Below are positions 42,032-53,301 of a DNA stretch of 64,000 nucleotides, one piece after another (the stretch's first letter is position 1; each line of letters starts with the position of its first letter). The position numbers and the translations under genes are program-made. This stretch comes from Nematopogon swammerdamellus. Taxonomy: Eukaryota > Arthropoda > Insecta > Lepidoptera > Adelidae. The stretch lies in contig OX336348.1 in assembly GCA_946902875.1 (NCBI GenBank), positions 15,897,741 to 15,961,740 of the forward strand, written 5' to 3'. The notes under the pieces were generated by a model, which saw only the letters and a list, made by a program, of their open reading frames with translations, was not told the DNA's origin and did no database searches.

Positions 42032-42368
42032 TAAGTTTTTTTTTTTTTTTTTTTATGGAAACTGACACGGTTGGCTACTTCACCTACAACATCCGTGATG
42101 TCAGCCCATAACACCGGCTGAACTTGGTGTCACGTCAGTGCTTCCCTTCGGTCGTGCCGGCTACACTGAACTGGACGGAAAACACAAACTATTTACATAG
42201 CCGTTTCGACCGACCTTTCATTCAGTGCGGTGGTACCAACCCGGGCGGGTTAAACCCTACCACCTAGTAATATAAGAAGGGAGTCATATCCCTTAGTCGC
42301 CTTTTACGACATACACGGGGAGAGATGCAGCGGGGCTATTCTTTTAAGGTACCGGCCCCACACGGTAC
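42032..42368 (-). mobile_element. SINE-like element A, full-length
   Basis: 337 bp. On this strand it runs from GTACCGTGTGGGGCCGGTAC through the shared head (CTAAGGGATATGACTCCC), ACTAGGTGGTAGGGTT, GGTTGGTACCACCGCAC, GTCGAAACGGCTATG, CCGAAGGGAAGCACTGACG to CAGTTTCCAT and poly(A). This is the reference copy for family A and shows that the A body carries the same head as B and C. Confidence 0.8.
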
Positions 42369-42434
42369 ATATTTTATTAAGTATGTATATATTTAAAGTA
42401 AAGTAAAGTAAGTATATATTTTATTAAATATTTC

Positions 42435-42547
42435 ATAACCAAAGGGAAGCACTGACATGACACCTAGTTCACTAAGGTACTATGGGCTACTACATCAAGA
42501 GTGTAGTAGGTGATGTAATGTAGCCAACCTTGTCAGATTCCATAAAA
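42435..42547 (+). mobile_element. SINE-like element A, diverged short copy
   Basis: AACCAAAGGGAAGCACTGAC, ACACCTAGTTCACTAAGG and GTAGGTGATGTAATGTAGCC, ending CAGATTCCATAAAAAC. Confidence 0.6.
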
Positions 42548-42910
42548 ACATTTTAATTTGTTCTGTTCTGTTTTGTTCTGTTTTGTTCTGATGTAGGTTA
42601 TGTATACATATGTAATCATTTATGTGCTGGCACTTTATGCCAGGCGGATTGAACCGGTTCAGGCAGATCACGGCAGACTTTTGGGAAACTTTTCTTACAT
42701 ATTGTGAAATTCATTTAGCACTATAAGAAATAACCTATAACAGTTAGGAATTACCAAGTTGAATGTACATATAAAATAACCAATCTAAATCCGTTCAGTT
42801 GTTCTGGAGTTAGATAGATAGTTAGAAATACTCTATTGCTCCAAAAAACATTTTACAGAAACAAACAAGCACCATACTCGTATTGTATAATTTATATGAG
42901 GCGTCAATAT

Positions 42911-43063
42911 AGTTTATTTTTTATGTTTTACGTCCAGTTCAGTGTAGCCGTCACGACCGAAGGGAAGCACTGACGTGGCACCAAGTTCACCCGGTGTTAT
43001 GGGCTGACATCACGGATGTTGTAGGTGATGTAGCCAACCGTGTCAGTATGCATTAAAAAAAAT
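42911..43063 (+). mobile_element. SINE-like element A
   Basis: ACGTCCAGTTCAGTGTAGCC, GAAGGGAAGCACTGACGTGG, CATCACGGATGTTGTAGGTG and GTGTCAGTATGCATTAAAAA. 5'-truncated. Confidence 0.7.
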
Positions 43064-43134
43064 GTAGACTTATCCTTACGGATATTTATTCCAGTCAACA
43101 TACATACAGACGACACGTAGCATTTTATTTTATT

Positions 43135-43180
43135 ACTAGCTGTGCACGCGGCTCCACTCGCGTGAAATTGGTTTAATAGT
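43135..43180 (-). mobile_element. Helitron-like 3' end
   Basis: On this strand TTTCACGCGAGTGGAGCCGC, GTGCACAGCTAGT. It has the form of a Helitron terminus (short GC hairpin, then CTAG before T) and matches the ends at 53302 and 63862. The body is not traceable here. Confidence 0.4.
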
Positions 43181-43366
43181 AAATCTGATTGAAGCACAAA
43201 TATGTAGTCATGAAGAGCAAGATGGAAGGACGAGCTGAGTTCACGTAAATGAAATACCTACTCTCTCAAAGAAAGTAACCCCAATCACATCATATATGTA
43301 GGTATCATTATTGGCTGAAACATGGACGAACGGTCGGACAGACCGATACCTGACCAATTTTCTCAT

Positions 43367-43943
43367 TTTTAGGGTTTCGTACCTCAAACGAGGAAAAAAA
43401 CGGAACCCTTATAGGATCACTTTGTTGTCCGTCTGCCTGTCTGTCTGTCAAGACCTTTTTTCTCAGGAACGGGTAGAGAGGTATCAAGGTGAAATTAACA
43501 TCAAATACTAAGGTCTACGTTTCCTCGGAGGTGTAAAAAATTTAAGCTAGTTTAGTCAACGCAATCCCTAGATACGGCCATTGAAGTCACATATTTTGCT
43601 ACTGGCAAATCAAATCAAAACATATAGAGTACTTCCCGTTGACTAAGCTAGCTAGCATAATGAAATTTGGCAAAAAGCAAGTTCTCACAGCACAAGTAAA
43701 GGATAAATCCTAAAATAGTAAATTTGGAGTTATGTCATATAAAAACAAATTTTTTTGTATATTTCAACTACAAGAGTGTCTAACAGTCAAACCATTGCTG
43801 TATATATGCATTTTTTATTTAGAAAGGCGTTTCGTGATTTTCCAAAACACAATAATTTTTGTATACATACATAATACAAATATATTGTGTGATGGTATGG
43901 AACCCTCGGTGCTCGAGTCCAACTCGCACTTGGCGGCTTTTTT
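43367..43943 (+). repeat. Common lepidopteran interspersed repeat
   Basis: It begins TAGGGTTTCGTACCTCAAA, followed by ACGGAACCCTTATAGGATCA and a CTGT/CTGC run, and ends GGAACCCTCGGTGCTCGAGT and CTCGCACTTGGCGGC-TTTTTT. Both ends are phrases seen widely in moth and butterfly genomes. Non-coding; the short frames inside are incidental. Confidence 0.55.
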
Positions 43944-44669
43944 ATTAACTGGCACACTTTTTCATTTACGAAAATTTCACGGCACACCACATTTATATTC
44001 ATAAAGAAAGCATATAAAATTTAGAAACTAAAGACGAAGAAATTGGCGACTTCGTACTTACGTAATGTAGCGTACTTACTTACGTATTAAAAGTATTTAT
44101 CAGTGAAAACTCTCATTTTAACTGAGGATGTCAAAATACCCTTCGAACTCCCTTCCCTGCGAACTCTCATTTAATTTCTTGAGGTGTTCAAACAAATCAG
44201 TCAGAAAATGTCATTGTGGATAATCTATCTATATAGATAGACGAAAAATTATGCTTGCTCTTTTCTTCCGCGGTTTTCATACACAGTTTGAATGAGTTAC
44301 TTAGAATTCGCGGCACACCTGGATGTCACTCGCGCGCGGCACACCAGTATGCCGCGGCACACCGGTTGAAACCCCCTGCTTTAGGTATCGAACTAAATTC
44401 ATTGATAGGTGCATTATGCAACGAAATATCGTTACATTGTTGAAAAGAATTATATAGATTATACAGCTTAGTTACATATTGATACAAGTATTTTAGTGAC
44501 TACAAAGACTTATACTTATTATATACGAGTAAGTGTGTGTAAAGAGCCTTTTTAAAACTTTAATACCTACGTAATTTGTATCAACTTAATATGTTCGTAC
44601 ATTAAACATAATACAATGTACTCGTAGTATAATTTAAAAAAAAATATATAAAATATTAAGATACCTACT
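43944..44669. other. Interval with a probable hAT right terminus
   Basis: GGCACACCGGTTGAAACCCC followed by CTG (to 44383), with repeated CGGCACACC, resembles a hAT-type end. The left end and target duplication were not found. The remainder is AT-rich without a gene. Confidence 0.35.
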
Positions 44670-44835
44670 ATAATTTTACATGGAATGCGAACCATGGAGC
44701 AACTCATGTTCAAGAAATTCACTTATCAAACTCGGAAAGAAAATAAAGTGGTTCACGCCAATGGGCACTGAACGCGCGACCTTCCGGTTAATAAGCAAGG
44801 CCGTTACCACTTATCCACGAGCTACTCATAATAAC
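44670..44835 (-). mobile_element. tRNA-derived SINE-like element
   Basis: On this strand GAGTAGCTCGTGGATAAGTGG (A-box-like), AACGGCCTTGCTTATTAACC, AAGGTCGCGCGTTCAGTGCC (B-box-like), then an AT-rich part and GGTTCGCATTCCATGTAAA. The last phrase parallels the GGTTCGGATTCCACGTTAAA of element C. Confidence 0.5.
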
Positions 44836-47027
44836 ATTGCAACCCGAACCTCATAAATTTAACTTGGGCTCATGCAAAAAATAAAGCCCCTGTTGTGCGT
44901 GCGACTCGCTGCATATAGATCGCACCCCAGGGGGTGTCGCGGTCAGTAGTACTGGGGTCCAGTTGACTTGCTTTAAGATGTCCTCGCGTCGAGTTGTACT
45001 TCGCGGTGAAGAGTCCCAAAAGTAAATTGGGCCAAATTTGAAAGGACCGCATGGCGACTCGGCGGGAGTCAGTCGGCGGGGTCGAGACGGCCGCGGGGAA
45101 AGGGCCCATTCCGTGTTTCTCTTATACCGAAGTACTGGTTCCTCTTCCCTCAGTTGAGTTTTTCGAGTTTAGAATTTTGATTGCAATCAAACTTGTATTG
45201 TTTGTAGTCCTTGGCGTGAAATAGCTAATAAAAAGTAAAACTTACCTCTTGCTCTTAAGTTTTAGCTGAAAAATTGATCCGCCACACTTTCTTTTCTAAT
45301 AAATTTCGGCGAAACAAACTCCCACCCCGACCTCGTGTTCACTGACTTCTCAACTGTCAAACTAATTGTCTTTGTTTCTTGGTCCCAACGCATCGTAGCG
45401 ACATCCGTTATCGTTCGTCTGCACTAATTCGCTTTGCCTGTTTTTATCGATTGAGCAAACATAGTGTAAAACTCCAAGTTTATTAGTTATGGCTTTTTGT
45501 CCCTCTTGCCCCGGTGTTCCTCTTCCCTGACCTGACCTTATCTCGGTAATGAACGAATGATGATAATAATAATATGATAATTTTGTGTATTTTTATAAGT
45601 TTTTTGTATAATATAAAATATGTAAAATTAATATAAATACTTAGTAAAAATGTGAAAATAAAGAAATGATAATAATAATATGTCAAATCAAATAATTTAT
45701 TTATTTCATTATTTCATGTACGCATTTACAAAGAGAGGCTCTGCAATAGAAGAATCTGCCCCGCAGAGGCATTTCCTGATTCATAGGCATATTGCGCTTA
45801 TCTAATATACAACAATTAAAATAAGAAACTAATTAAATAAATGAGTCAATAAAATTAGCATGTCATCATCATTATACTTCCGAGAAGCCACAGAGTTTTG
45901 TCAAAAAAAAAACTGCTAAGTAATAATTATTTAACAGTAATTTATTCGTCACACAAGACGACAACCCCAACACGATACGAATCGCGCCAAAAGAGATAGA
46001 GTTATGCGATAGAAAGAAAAGCATGATGTAGGTTATTATTCGAGTTAGGCATGCAGCGCTTTGCGAGCTGAATTGCACTTTATTGCGTCTCAGCAAGGGT
46101 AGCTATTCCTTTATGTGGCCTTGTGGAGTGTCGCTTCTGGTACTCTTTTCTATTCTGTGAGTAAGGTAAGTAACTAGCATAGGCCACGCAGTATACGCAC
46201 TTGCACTATACATGCACGTGCAAATTTTTTTTCTACATGTTAGCGCACCGCGCGTGCCCTGCCGCGCCACACCTCCCCGCGCCTCCGCCGCGACGAAGTG
46301 GCAACATTGCCACCGCAAACAAAGCGGCAACGTCGCCGCGCGGCACAGACAATCCTTCATACCTAATCTAACGAGCGGCTAGTTGAGCAAACACAGAGCA
46401 CCTATAGATCACTCAGAGACTGCAATTTCATTTGCTTGCTTTTTGACAAATATTACATAGTGATAATAACGAAAAATCGGGGACCGCCTTTGGCGTAATT
46501 TCTGGTTTATAAATTTATGAGGTTTAGGTGTTTATCTATGAGGTCTAAAATAATCAAAGCAATATCGATAATCCATACGGATGAGATGTGATGTGAATGA
46601 CATTACTGATCATGAGTTTTATATTATATAGCACCGATAAAGGAATAAAACATTTTAGTTTTTTCGTACTAATAGTTACATTTATTCAGTAACTTAAAAC
46701 TACTTCACTTAACTTAACAAAAAAAAATTCCCCATACATTTTTAATTAGTTATATTTGTCTATTTAATTTGATAGGTAGTTATAGTTTGTGTATTGTGTA
46801 TATTTTCCTGTTCATTCTGAAATCAAGTTATATTATCTTTTGAAAATAGGTATTAAAAATTGTATAGAAAAAATTCGCCGCAGAAGTAATTTAGTTTCAC
46901 ATATCGAGTAACCCCCTGATGTCAGTTAAAAATATTGCGGGGTCAATTGCTACACCACCACCGTGTATAAGGTATTTTAGTAGGTACTGATTTTTTTATG
47001 CTGTAAGGTTCTAAGTATATCGGAAAT
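44836..47027. other. Non-coding interval
   Basis: Mixed sequence: a GC-richer part at 44930-45110, ATAAT-rich stretches at 45560-45690 with AATAAA signals, and a GC-rich part at 46240-46340. Frames at 44870-45109 and 46103-46360 lack recognisable domains and follow base composition. Confidence 0.3.
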
Positions 47028-47240
47028 AAATCAAATTACAATTATAAAAAAGGGGGTACCATTTTTATATTTTATTAAATATAAATATAAAGGGCATTTC
47101 AGGATCTGAGCTGAATTATTAGAAAAAGAAACAGTTTCTTAGCAAAAGTTCTTTGCTATGTTTAGTTCAGGTGAGTTTTTTTTTATATTTAATAAAATAA
47201 AAAAATTACCCCTTTTTGTAATTTGATCTATTCCGATATA
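47028..47240. repeat. Small fold-back repeat
   Basis: TATCGGAAATAAATCAAATTACA near 47018-47042 pairs with TGTAATTTGATCTATTCCGATA near 47217-47240, and the arms continue over AAAAAGGGGGTA / TTACCCCTTTTT. Possibly related to family E by its GATATAGAACCC end. Confidence 0.5.
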
Positions 47241-47285
47241 GAACCCGCTTTGTAAGTTTAGTCACTACATAAAAAATACCTTTTA

Positions 47286-47686
47286 CAACGTGTCCCAAAA
47301 CTCAACGTCAAGCGGGAACCAGGGAGTAGGCCAGTTTATGACTACCCAGAGAAAAATAAGAAAAAAATCGGAGTCATTTGTTTTTTATGATATGATAATT
47401 TTTTGAAAAACGTTGAAAATTGACATCTCGTACAAGATGTTTAGGTACTACGACTACAAATTAGCAAATGTAATTTTTAAAAAAAAAAAAATTTTAATTA
47501 TATTTGCAAATTTGTAGTCGTAGTACCTAAAAATGTTGTACGAGATGTAAATTTTCAACGTTTTTCAAAAATGCTCATATCATAAAAAACAAATGACTCC
47601 GATTTTCTTTTTCTTATTCTTCCCTGGGTAGTCATAAACTGGCCTACTCCCTGGTCCCGCTTGACGTTGAGTTTTGGGACACCCTG
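47286..47686. mobile_element. 401-bp hairpin MITE with TA target duplication
   Basis: The arms are near-perfect inverted repeats over almost the whole length (GTGTCCCAAAACTCAACGTC at the left, GACGTTGAGTTTTGGGACAC at the right) around an A/T-rich loop. TA flanks both ends (47284-47285 and 47687-47688). Tc1/mariner-type MITE by inference. Confidence 0.8.
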
Positions 47687-47709
47687 TATATACTTAATTT
47701 AGTTGACTA

Positions 47710-48414
47710 CTAAATTATTTTCCTCCTTCTTTTTGGCGTTTCACGTAATGCCGAATTTTGTGACTGTGCTTTCCTTTTCATTTCTCTTTTTGTTTTTTCC
47801 AATTCCTTTTTCTGAATGGCTTCGAGAATACGTGGAGGATCTCGGATTTTTTCCCCTTTTGGAAACATGGGATCTACTAGTTCTGGTAACACACAGTCTA
47901 TGTAGAATGATTGCAGCTTTTCTGCCATTTTTTCGTGCCAAAACATATCCCTTTCTATCACCTCTACTTTTAATTCCTTATCGACGTCCGTCCACACACG
48001 AAAAATACATTTATTGAAACCGTAACTGACCTTGTACATGTAACTGACCTTGTACTTGATAGTACCATTCTGAGTCTTTGTTTATTTTTACTGATCCATT
48101 GTTATTTAATTTATAAAATTTTATCTTTCTCTGTTTCACTGCGTCTTCGAGTCCAGTCTTGAATGCAGATATGGGGCATTTTACCTCAACAAGGTCTTGC
48201 CCGCAAATTCCATCCGGAGTTGCACCCAAAAAAGGAACGTGTTATCAATAAACCGGCCGCATGGACTTATATCTCTTTTAAGTTGTCGATGGCGATTTTC
48301 TCATTACTTCTCCCATGTTTAATTGATGCGACGTTTTCTAAGGACTTTGAGCTATACAATAGGTTTTTAACGAAGTTATGGCAGCTGATGTCTTGGCTTT
48401 TTATTACTTTTCCA
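47710..48414 (-). pseudogene. YqaJ-type exonuclease gene, C-terminal part
   Basis: After the RTE insertion the frame resumes ASIFGKVIKSQDISCHNFVK. It has a stop near 48265, then LGATPDGICGQDLVEVKCP (PD...ExK nuclease core) and EWYYQVQGQLHV, typical of YqaJ/lambda-exonuclease family proteins. A short GTACAAGGTCAGTTAC duplication (48030s) shifts the frame into 47710-48039 (KCIFRVWTDVDKELKVEVIE, basic KRRRK tail). Such proteins occur in eukaryotic DNA transposons (e.g. ISL2EU-type Harbinger). The exact element is unknown. Confidence 0.7.
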
Positions 48415-48425
48415 AATATAGATGC

Positions 48426-49218
48426 CAGTCAGTCAGTCAGTCGGTCAGTGTGTAAGCTTCCACTGCTGGACATACGCCTCTCCAATTTTCCTCCAGTCCT
48501 CCCGGCCTTCAGCGATACGGAACCACTGATTTCCGCCGGCGTACTTGATGTCGTCGTCCCACCTGGCGGGTGGTCTTCCCACACTCCGTTTTCCTGTCCA
48601 CGGCCGCCATGCGGCCGGAACTACACTACCTTCAAGAACCGCATTGAACAGTTTTTGCAGTTCCTTCAAGATTGGTCGTCCACCAGTGTTCAGCAGCTCT
48701 GTCGTTATCCCGTCTTCACCTGGAGCCTTGTGTTTTTTGAGTCCTTTCAAGGCAGCCTTTATCTCATAGACACTAATATCGGGTAGATCCTCCGTGTAGT
48801 GTCTAGTGAGCGGCGCACGCCTATCAGAGTCGACTGGTTTGCTTGGACTTGGGGCAGGGATTGCTGCGGAGTACAATTGGCAATAAAATTCCTCCACCGC
48901 CTCAAAAATATCCGGCTTTCTTGCGGTGACAACCCCATTCGCCCGCTCGAGTTTCGAGATTTGGTTAGCGCCGGTAGAGAAGGCACGGGTAAACACTTTG
49001 CTGCCTCGATTTTCCTCTATAACGCGCTCAACCATCTTCATGTTCTCTCGGCGAATATTACGGCGAATGGACTTGTTTATGGTCTTGTTGAGGTTCCTGT
49101 GCACGACACTACTCCGGGTGTCCGATTTCATATTCTGTCGTGTTTCCAGGAGCCTCAACGTCTCTGCGGATAGCTTGCTACGGGGTGCCTGTCGACTTTA
49201 GAATACTTTAGAAACTTT
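48426..49218 (-). mobile_element. Internally deleted RTE derivative inserted in the YqaJ gene
   Basis: 793 bp flanked by a 12-bp duplication AAATATAGATGC (48414-48425 and 49219-49230) and ending in an (ACTG)n tail. The 237-codon frame (48445-49158) keeps the RT N-terminal region (LTRHYTEDLPDISVYEIKAA, HKAPGEDGITTEL). After VVPAAW it jumps straight to the C-terminal RPWTGKRSVGRPPARWDDD, so the catalytic RT core is missing. It is related to but distinct from the full RTE at 56728-59940. Confidence 0.8.
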
Positions 49219-49230
49219 AAATATAGATGC

Positions 49231-49750
49231 GGTTAGCATATTTCGCCTAAGTTCGAGCCATTCACTGCATTCACTTTGTAAAATTGTTTCTTTATTTATG
49301 CGATCTCTTTCTTTGGCACTTTTCTGTAAGTTTTTCAGAAATGTCTGTTTCGCCATCTCCAAGACTTCTTTATGCATTTCTGGTTGAACACAATTTTCAC
49401 CAGAATGGGTGTCAGTTCGGGCTTGTTGCTTTGTCCGACATTTTTTTCTGTGGTACGTCTTCTGATTATCCACAGTCTTGCGTCTCTTTTCCTCAAATTT
49501 CTTTATCGAGCTCTTCGGGGCCCAGAATGGTTTTATAAAGAGATGTTAATGGCTTCCTTGTGTTAAAAGACACTACGGATGCCAAACACCTAGTCTCGTA
49601 TGAGCCTTTCAGGCTGAAATTTACCCTTTTTCCACCAACGAATTTCGCAAGAATGCTGTTGAACCTCTCAACAACATTTTTGTCGACGTCGCGAAATAGA
49701 CTACGTGCATGAGCCGCTACTGATGAGATAACTGTTTTACGTCCCGCCAT
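49231..49750 (-). pseudogene. YqaJ-type gene, N-terminal part
   Basis: 49493-49750 encodes AHARSLFRDVDKNVVERFNS and AKFVGGKRVNFSLKGSYETR, a block found N-terminal to YqaJ domains in many insect transposon proteins. A one-base shift near 49510 leads to 49198-49473 (TVDNQKTYHRKKCRTKQQAR, SECSEWLELRRNMLTAS), the start of the YqaJ domain. Upstream sequence to about 49870 seems to belong to the same gene in broken frames. Confidence 0.6.
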
Positions 49751-50159
49751 ATTATAGATGAGAAGAACTCTGTAGGCAAAGAACCGTCATCTTCTCCACT
49801 TTTGTCACACGTATTTGGTCAGCAGTCTGCATGATTCCCGAAACCATGATTTGCCGATTGTACAATGTTTTAACACCCTCAGCGCCAATTTGGCAAATTC
49901 TTCAAAATATGGAAAAAAAAAATTATGATTTATTATTGTAGATTGTGGCTTTCTGAAGTTGGGTATATATGAAACTTTTATTTTTCCTGAAAATTTTCCC
50001 ATTTTCCAGCTGTGTATCATCTAAGATACACTGGCCTGTGAGAAAGTTTTAGCTTCACTATTCTTTCCCAGGCCATGTGTATCATTTTTTACAAACACAT
50101 ATTTCTTACTTTTTATTTACCTAACCTTTCTTTTTTTTCTGTGTACTGTGAAAATACCA

Positions 50160-50465
50160 GAGGAACGAGGCTTACCATTACCGTCATTAGAGGGAAATCA
50201 TAATGCCCATGCTGACAAGCGCGCATATGAACCTGACTGGCAATGAAAATGTAAGAAATGCTCCTGCTGAAAAACATTATTTCATACCAAATATGGAAGG
50301 CAATCCGTCGAAAAAAATGCGAGGTCGACATCCCGAATGCTACAAAAAATAAGAAAGGAAGGGAAAAAATATTGATGGAAAGTTGGTGAGATCTGCAGAA
50401 GTTTACACAAAATGTTCGGTGTGTGAAGTCCTAATGTGCCAAAAATGCTTCAATACGATTCATTA
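50160..50465 (+). pseudogene. piggyBac-like transposase C-terminal relic
   Basis: In one frame: MRGRHPECYKK, an in-frame TAA, then LVRSAEVYTKCSVCEVLMCQ followed by KCF. The CxxC...CxxCF arrangement is the cysteine-rich C-terminal domain of piggyBac transposases. The catalytic part is absent. Confidence 0.55.
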
Positions 50466-51125
50466 GTTAGTTATTCGGTATATGTACGCAAAAACATGAA
50501 TTCTTTTGAGTCAAATGGCGCAAGTCATAATTATAATACACGTAACTCAGAGCGTTTAAAATCTGTTGCGCATAAATCGGCGATGGCTGAAAAAGACCCT
50601 GACGTGATTGGACCCAAATTGTACGAAAATGTTCCTGATACAATAAAATCAATAAATAGTGACAATGTGTTCCAGAGTCAACTGAAAATATTTCTCTTAG
50701 ACAATCCATTTTATAAGTTAAGTGAATTTTTTTCATACTGTAAATAAAAATTCTGCTGACTTTGATAATTCAAATTGTTTATATGCATAAACACAAATTT
50801 TAATAATTACTTGACTGAACCCTATGTTCTTTGTTTTGTATTTTATTGTCTTTTTTTAATGGGTATATTTTTGACTTAGTATTTTAAATTTTTTACTTAG
50901 ATATAGTATGTTATATTTAACATAAAGAAAACTTAGTATGTAAGTTATATTTAAAAAAAGCTCTGTAAGGTTTCTTACCCGGTTCTTCCTTATAGATTGC
51001 ACTACTGAACGGGACATCATAAAAAATGATGACGAACCATACTGAATATGCATATGTCTCAATGTAATATTGTTATTGTTGTGTGTTCTTTATGGCGAAA
51101 TAAATATCTGAATCTGAATCTGAAT
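50466..51125 (+). mobile_element. Jockey/CR1-like LINE 3' end inside the piggyBac relic
   Basis: Encodes SHNYNTRNSERLKSVAHKSA, GPKLYENVPDTIKS and FLLDNPFYKLSEFFSYCK, the end of a LINE pol, then an AT-rich 3' UTR ending in (TGAATC)n at 51105-51125. It resembles the fragment at 576-1570. The target duplication is not evident. Confidence 0.6.
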
Positions 51126-51424
51126 CTATTCAACATTCTTTCATTTGGCTTAAGTTTGATTTTCATAGATTTTTCAAATAAAAACTCCAATCTAAAATTA
51201 CTCATATTCTGATCAATAGATCTGCAGGCCAAATGTACCGGGAAACTCGCCTAGGCCAGGGATTTTTCTCCCCCATACATAATATATGAAAAGCGTGCTC
51301 ATTTCTGATACATAAATTGCAAGACAAAACTAGTCGTGTGTATCATTTCTGATACACAAGTTTAATCAGTGTGTGTAAGTTTCAAGTGTATCAGAAATGA
51401 TACACATGGCGCTGAGGGTGTTAA

Positions 51425-52002
51425 ATACGTAATACGTAATAAGTTTTAATTGATGTCGAAACAGGTATAGCTTTAAGTATTTGTTTTCGCGTACTTAGGA
51501 TTCTCATTTTTCCGATTAGTTGTCTGTCTGAAATTTTATACTTTCGGTCGGTAGTCTTAGTTTGGTACACATATTACGTAGTAAATGGTTTCTGCAAAAT
51601 ACTTTTTCAACAGTGAAGTTCGCATACGGTCTACTCTCTATAATATTTTACTACATGTACTAGAGTCACCATCGGACACCATAGTGCCATATATCAGTCT
51701 ATACATTTGTATAGAATTTTTGAAATGTTTATTGCCAATGCATTGCTCTGTGAAGCCGTGTTAGTCTGAAACTGAAAGTGCATTTGCGGTATAAGGTGAG
51801 GCGCGGGGGCACCTCCCCCGCCGCCCGCGCGCGCCAGCACACCTCCCCGCGCCCTCGTAGCTGGCGGTGGTGGAACGCGGGGCGGGGGGGGGGGGGGAGA
51901 GAGTCGTAGCAGCAGCGCGACGCGATATTTATGTCATCGTCTCGTCGTAGCGGTGCTACGAAATCCGCTACGCCGTTGGCTTTACTACGCAACAACAAAA
52001 TT
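51425..52002. other. Non-coding interval with GC-rich island
   Basis: 51785-51905 is GC-rich with a G run at about 51883-51896. Frames on either strand follow composition only. Confidence 0.3.
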
Positions 52003-53045
52003 ACAACTTACACGCAATATATTTTAATGTATTTAATAAATATTCATACTGCCTTATTCAGAGTTCTCAGGTTAAAGTTAACACAGAGTTATATCGGCTA
52101 TTTAGACCGTGTTAACAAAAAAGCTATTCAGAGAGCAGTTTTATCTTTATTCGGCATATTTCCAGCGAGTTAGCTCCATTCATTGTTTAAAGCAGGTAGA
52201 GGCGGGTTTAAACCCTATCTAACGAGCGGCAGTCATATAATTACAATGGCGGCGGCCATGATTGTTAGACAGCTGTTGTGCTTGTGTTGATTTTTCGAAG
52301 CGTGATTTCGAGTTGGTGAATTTGTGAATTGTGGTGATCACAAGTGTTATTGATTCGTTTTAGTGTTGTAATGGAAGAACTCGCGGAAATTCACGAGTAC
52401 GAGAAGTGTTGTGTGTTCTGAAGATTTTGGCATGCCTAGTTAAGTGGTTTTGCCACTTAAGTACAACACACAAGTAAGCTACATACGTACGTACAACATT
52501 CAATTGCTTGATATTTTTTATATATAGCTAGCACTAAACATGAGCCTAAAGTGCCTACTTTGTCACAGAATACCCAAATTAACCTAACTAATTAAACAGT
52601 AGTGTTGTCTTCTTCTAACATATGTCAGATAATGAGATAGCACGATACGCGCGCAAACTGTCATTATGAACAAACCCCATTTTGTGTCGTAGACAATGGT
52701 TATTTTATGCTGTGTTGCCACACGAAAACTAAATTCGAGTGTTAGTTTAGTTCGCGGTTGATGTGGCACTCTGAATAGATAAGAATGTTATGTTCGTTTT
52801 ATATCAAATACAAGTGTTAAGATATACCGATCTAGTCCTCGTTTAACCGCGTGACTCTGAATAAGGCAGATAGTGTTGTTCAGAGGATAGCCGTGGTCGT
52901 ATGCCACTTTGCCCTAAAGCTTATGACCGCTTACTACTGTTTGAATGTATTGTTTTTAGGGTAGGTGGCATACGACCACGGCTATCCTCTGAACAACACT
53001 ATGAATATTTATTAAATACATTAAAATATATTGCGTGTAAGTTGT
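52003..53045. repeat. Hairpin element with 81-bp perfect arms, split by a MITE
   Basis: The right arm 52965-53045 is the exact reverse complement of 52003-52048 joined to 52873-52907 (46 plus 35 bp). The loop is about 57 nt. The left arm is interrupted by the element at 52049-52869. No coding sequence. Confidence 0.85.
52049..52869. mobile_element. 821-bp MITE with ATA target duplication
   Basis: Starts CTGCCTTATTCAGAG and ends CTCTGAATAAGGCAG, with inverted similarity extending to GGTTAA. ATA is duplicated at 52046-52048 and 52870-52872, confirmed by the uninterrupted opposite arm. A 3-bp duplication is compatible with PIF/Harbinger, but the family is not established. No transposase. Confidence 0.75.
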
Positions 53046-53301
53046 TTATAATATTGAATAGTTTGTACATAACAATTTCAGATGAGAATTTTTTTTGTTT
53101 CATACTTTTTAGAGCGTGATTTTGTAGTAGTCTGGTTTTAGTTTTTGAACTTATTTTTTATTTCAATTATATTGGGGTTATAATTTCGTGATAAAGTATT
53201 TGCAGAGCCGTTTTACATGTTTTGTTTGTTTAGGTTTTATTGTTTTATAATTTTAACATGTGTACCATAGTCCATAATGAAATACGTATTTATTATATAC
53301 T

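Larger units (their letters stand above)
49874..51420 (+). mobile_element. piggyBac-type element (relic) with TTAA target
   Basis: Ends CACCCTCAGCGCC and GGCGCTGAGGGTG form inverted repeats, each flanked by TTAA (49870-49873 and 51421-51424), the hallmark of piggyBac. Subterminal GTGTATCATTTCTGATACAC motifs recur near the right end. Inside is a transposase C-terminus and a later LINE insertion. Confidence 0.8.

Noticed and set aside
43732..44004. 90-codon frame within a common repeat
   Set aside because: Lies across the end of a dispersed non-coding repeat and adjacent sequence.
46103..46360. 85-codon Cys/Ala-rich minus frame
   Set aside because: Follows a GC-rich stretch; no domain, splice or homologous copy seen.
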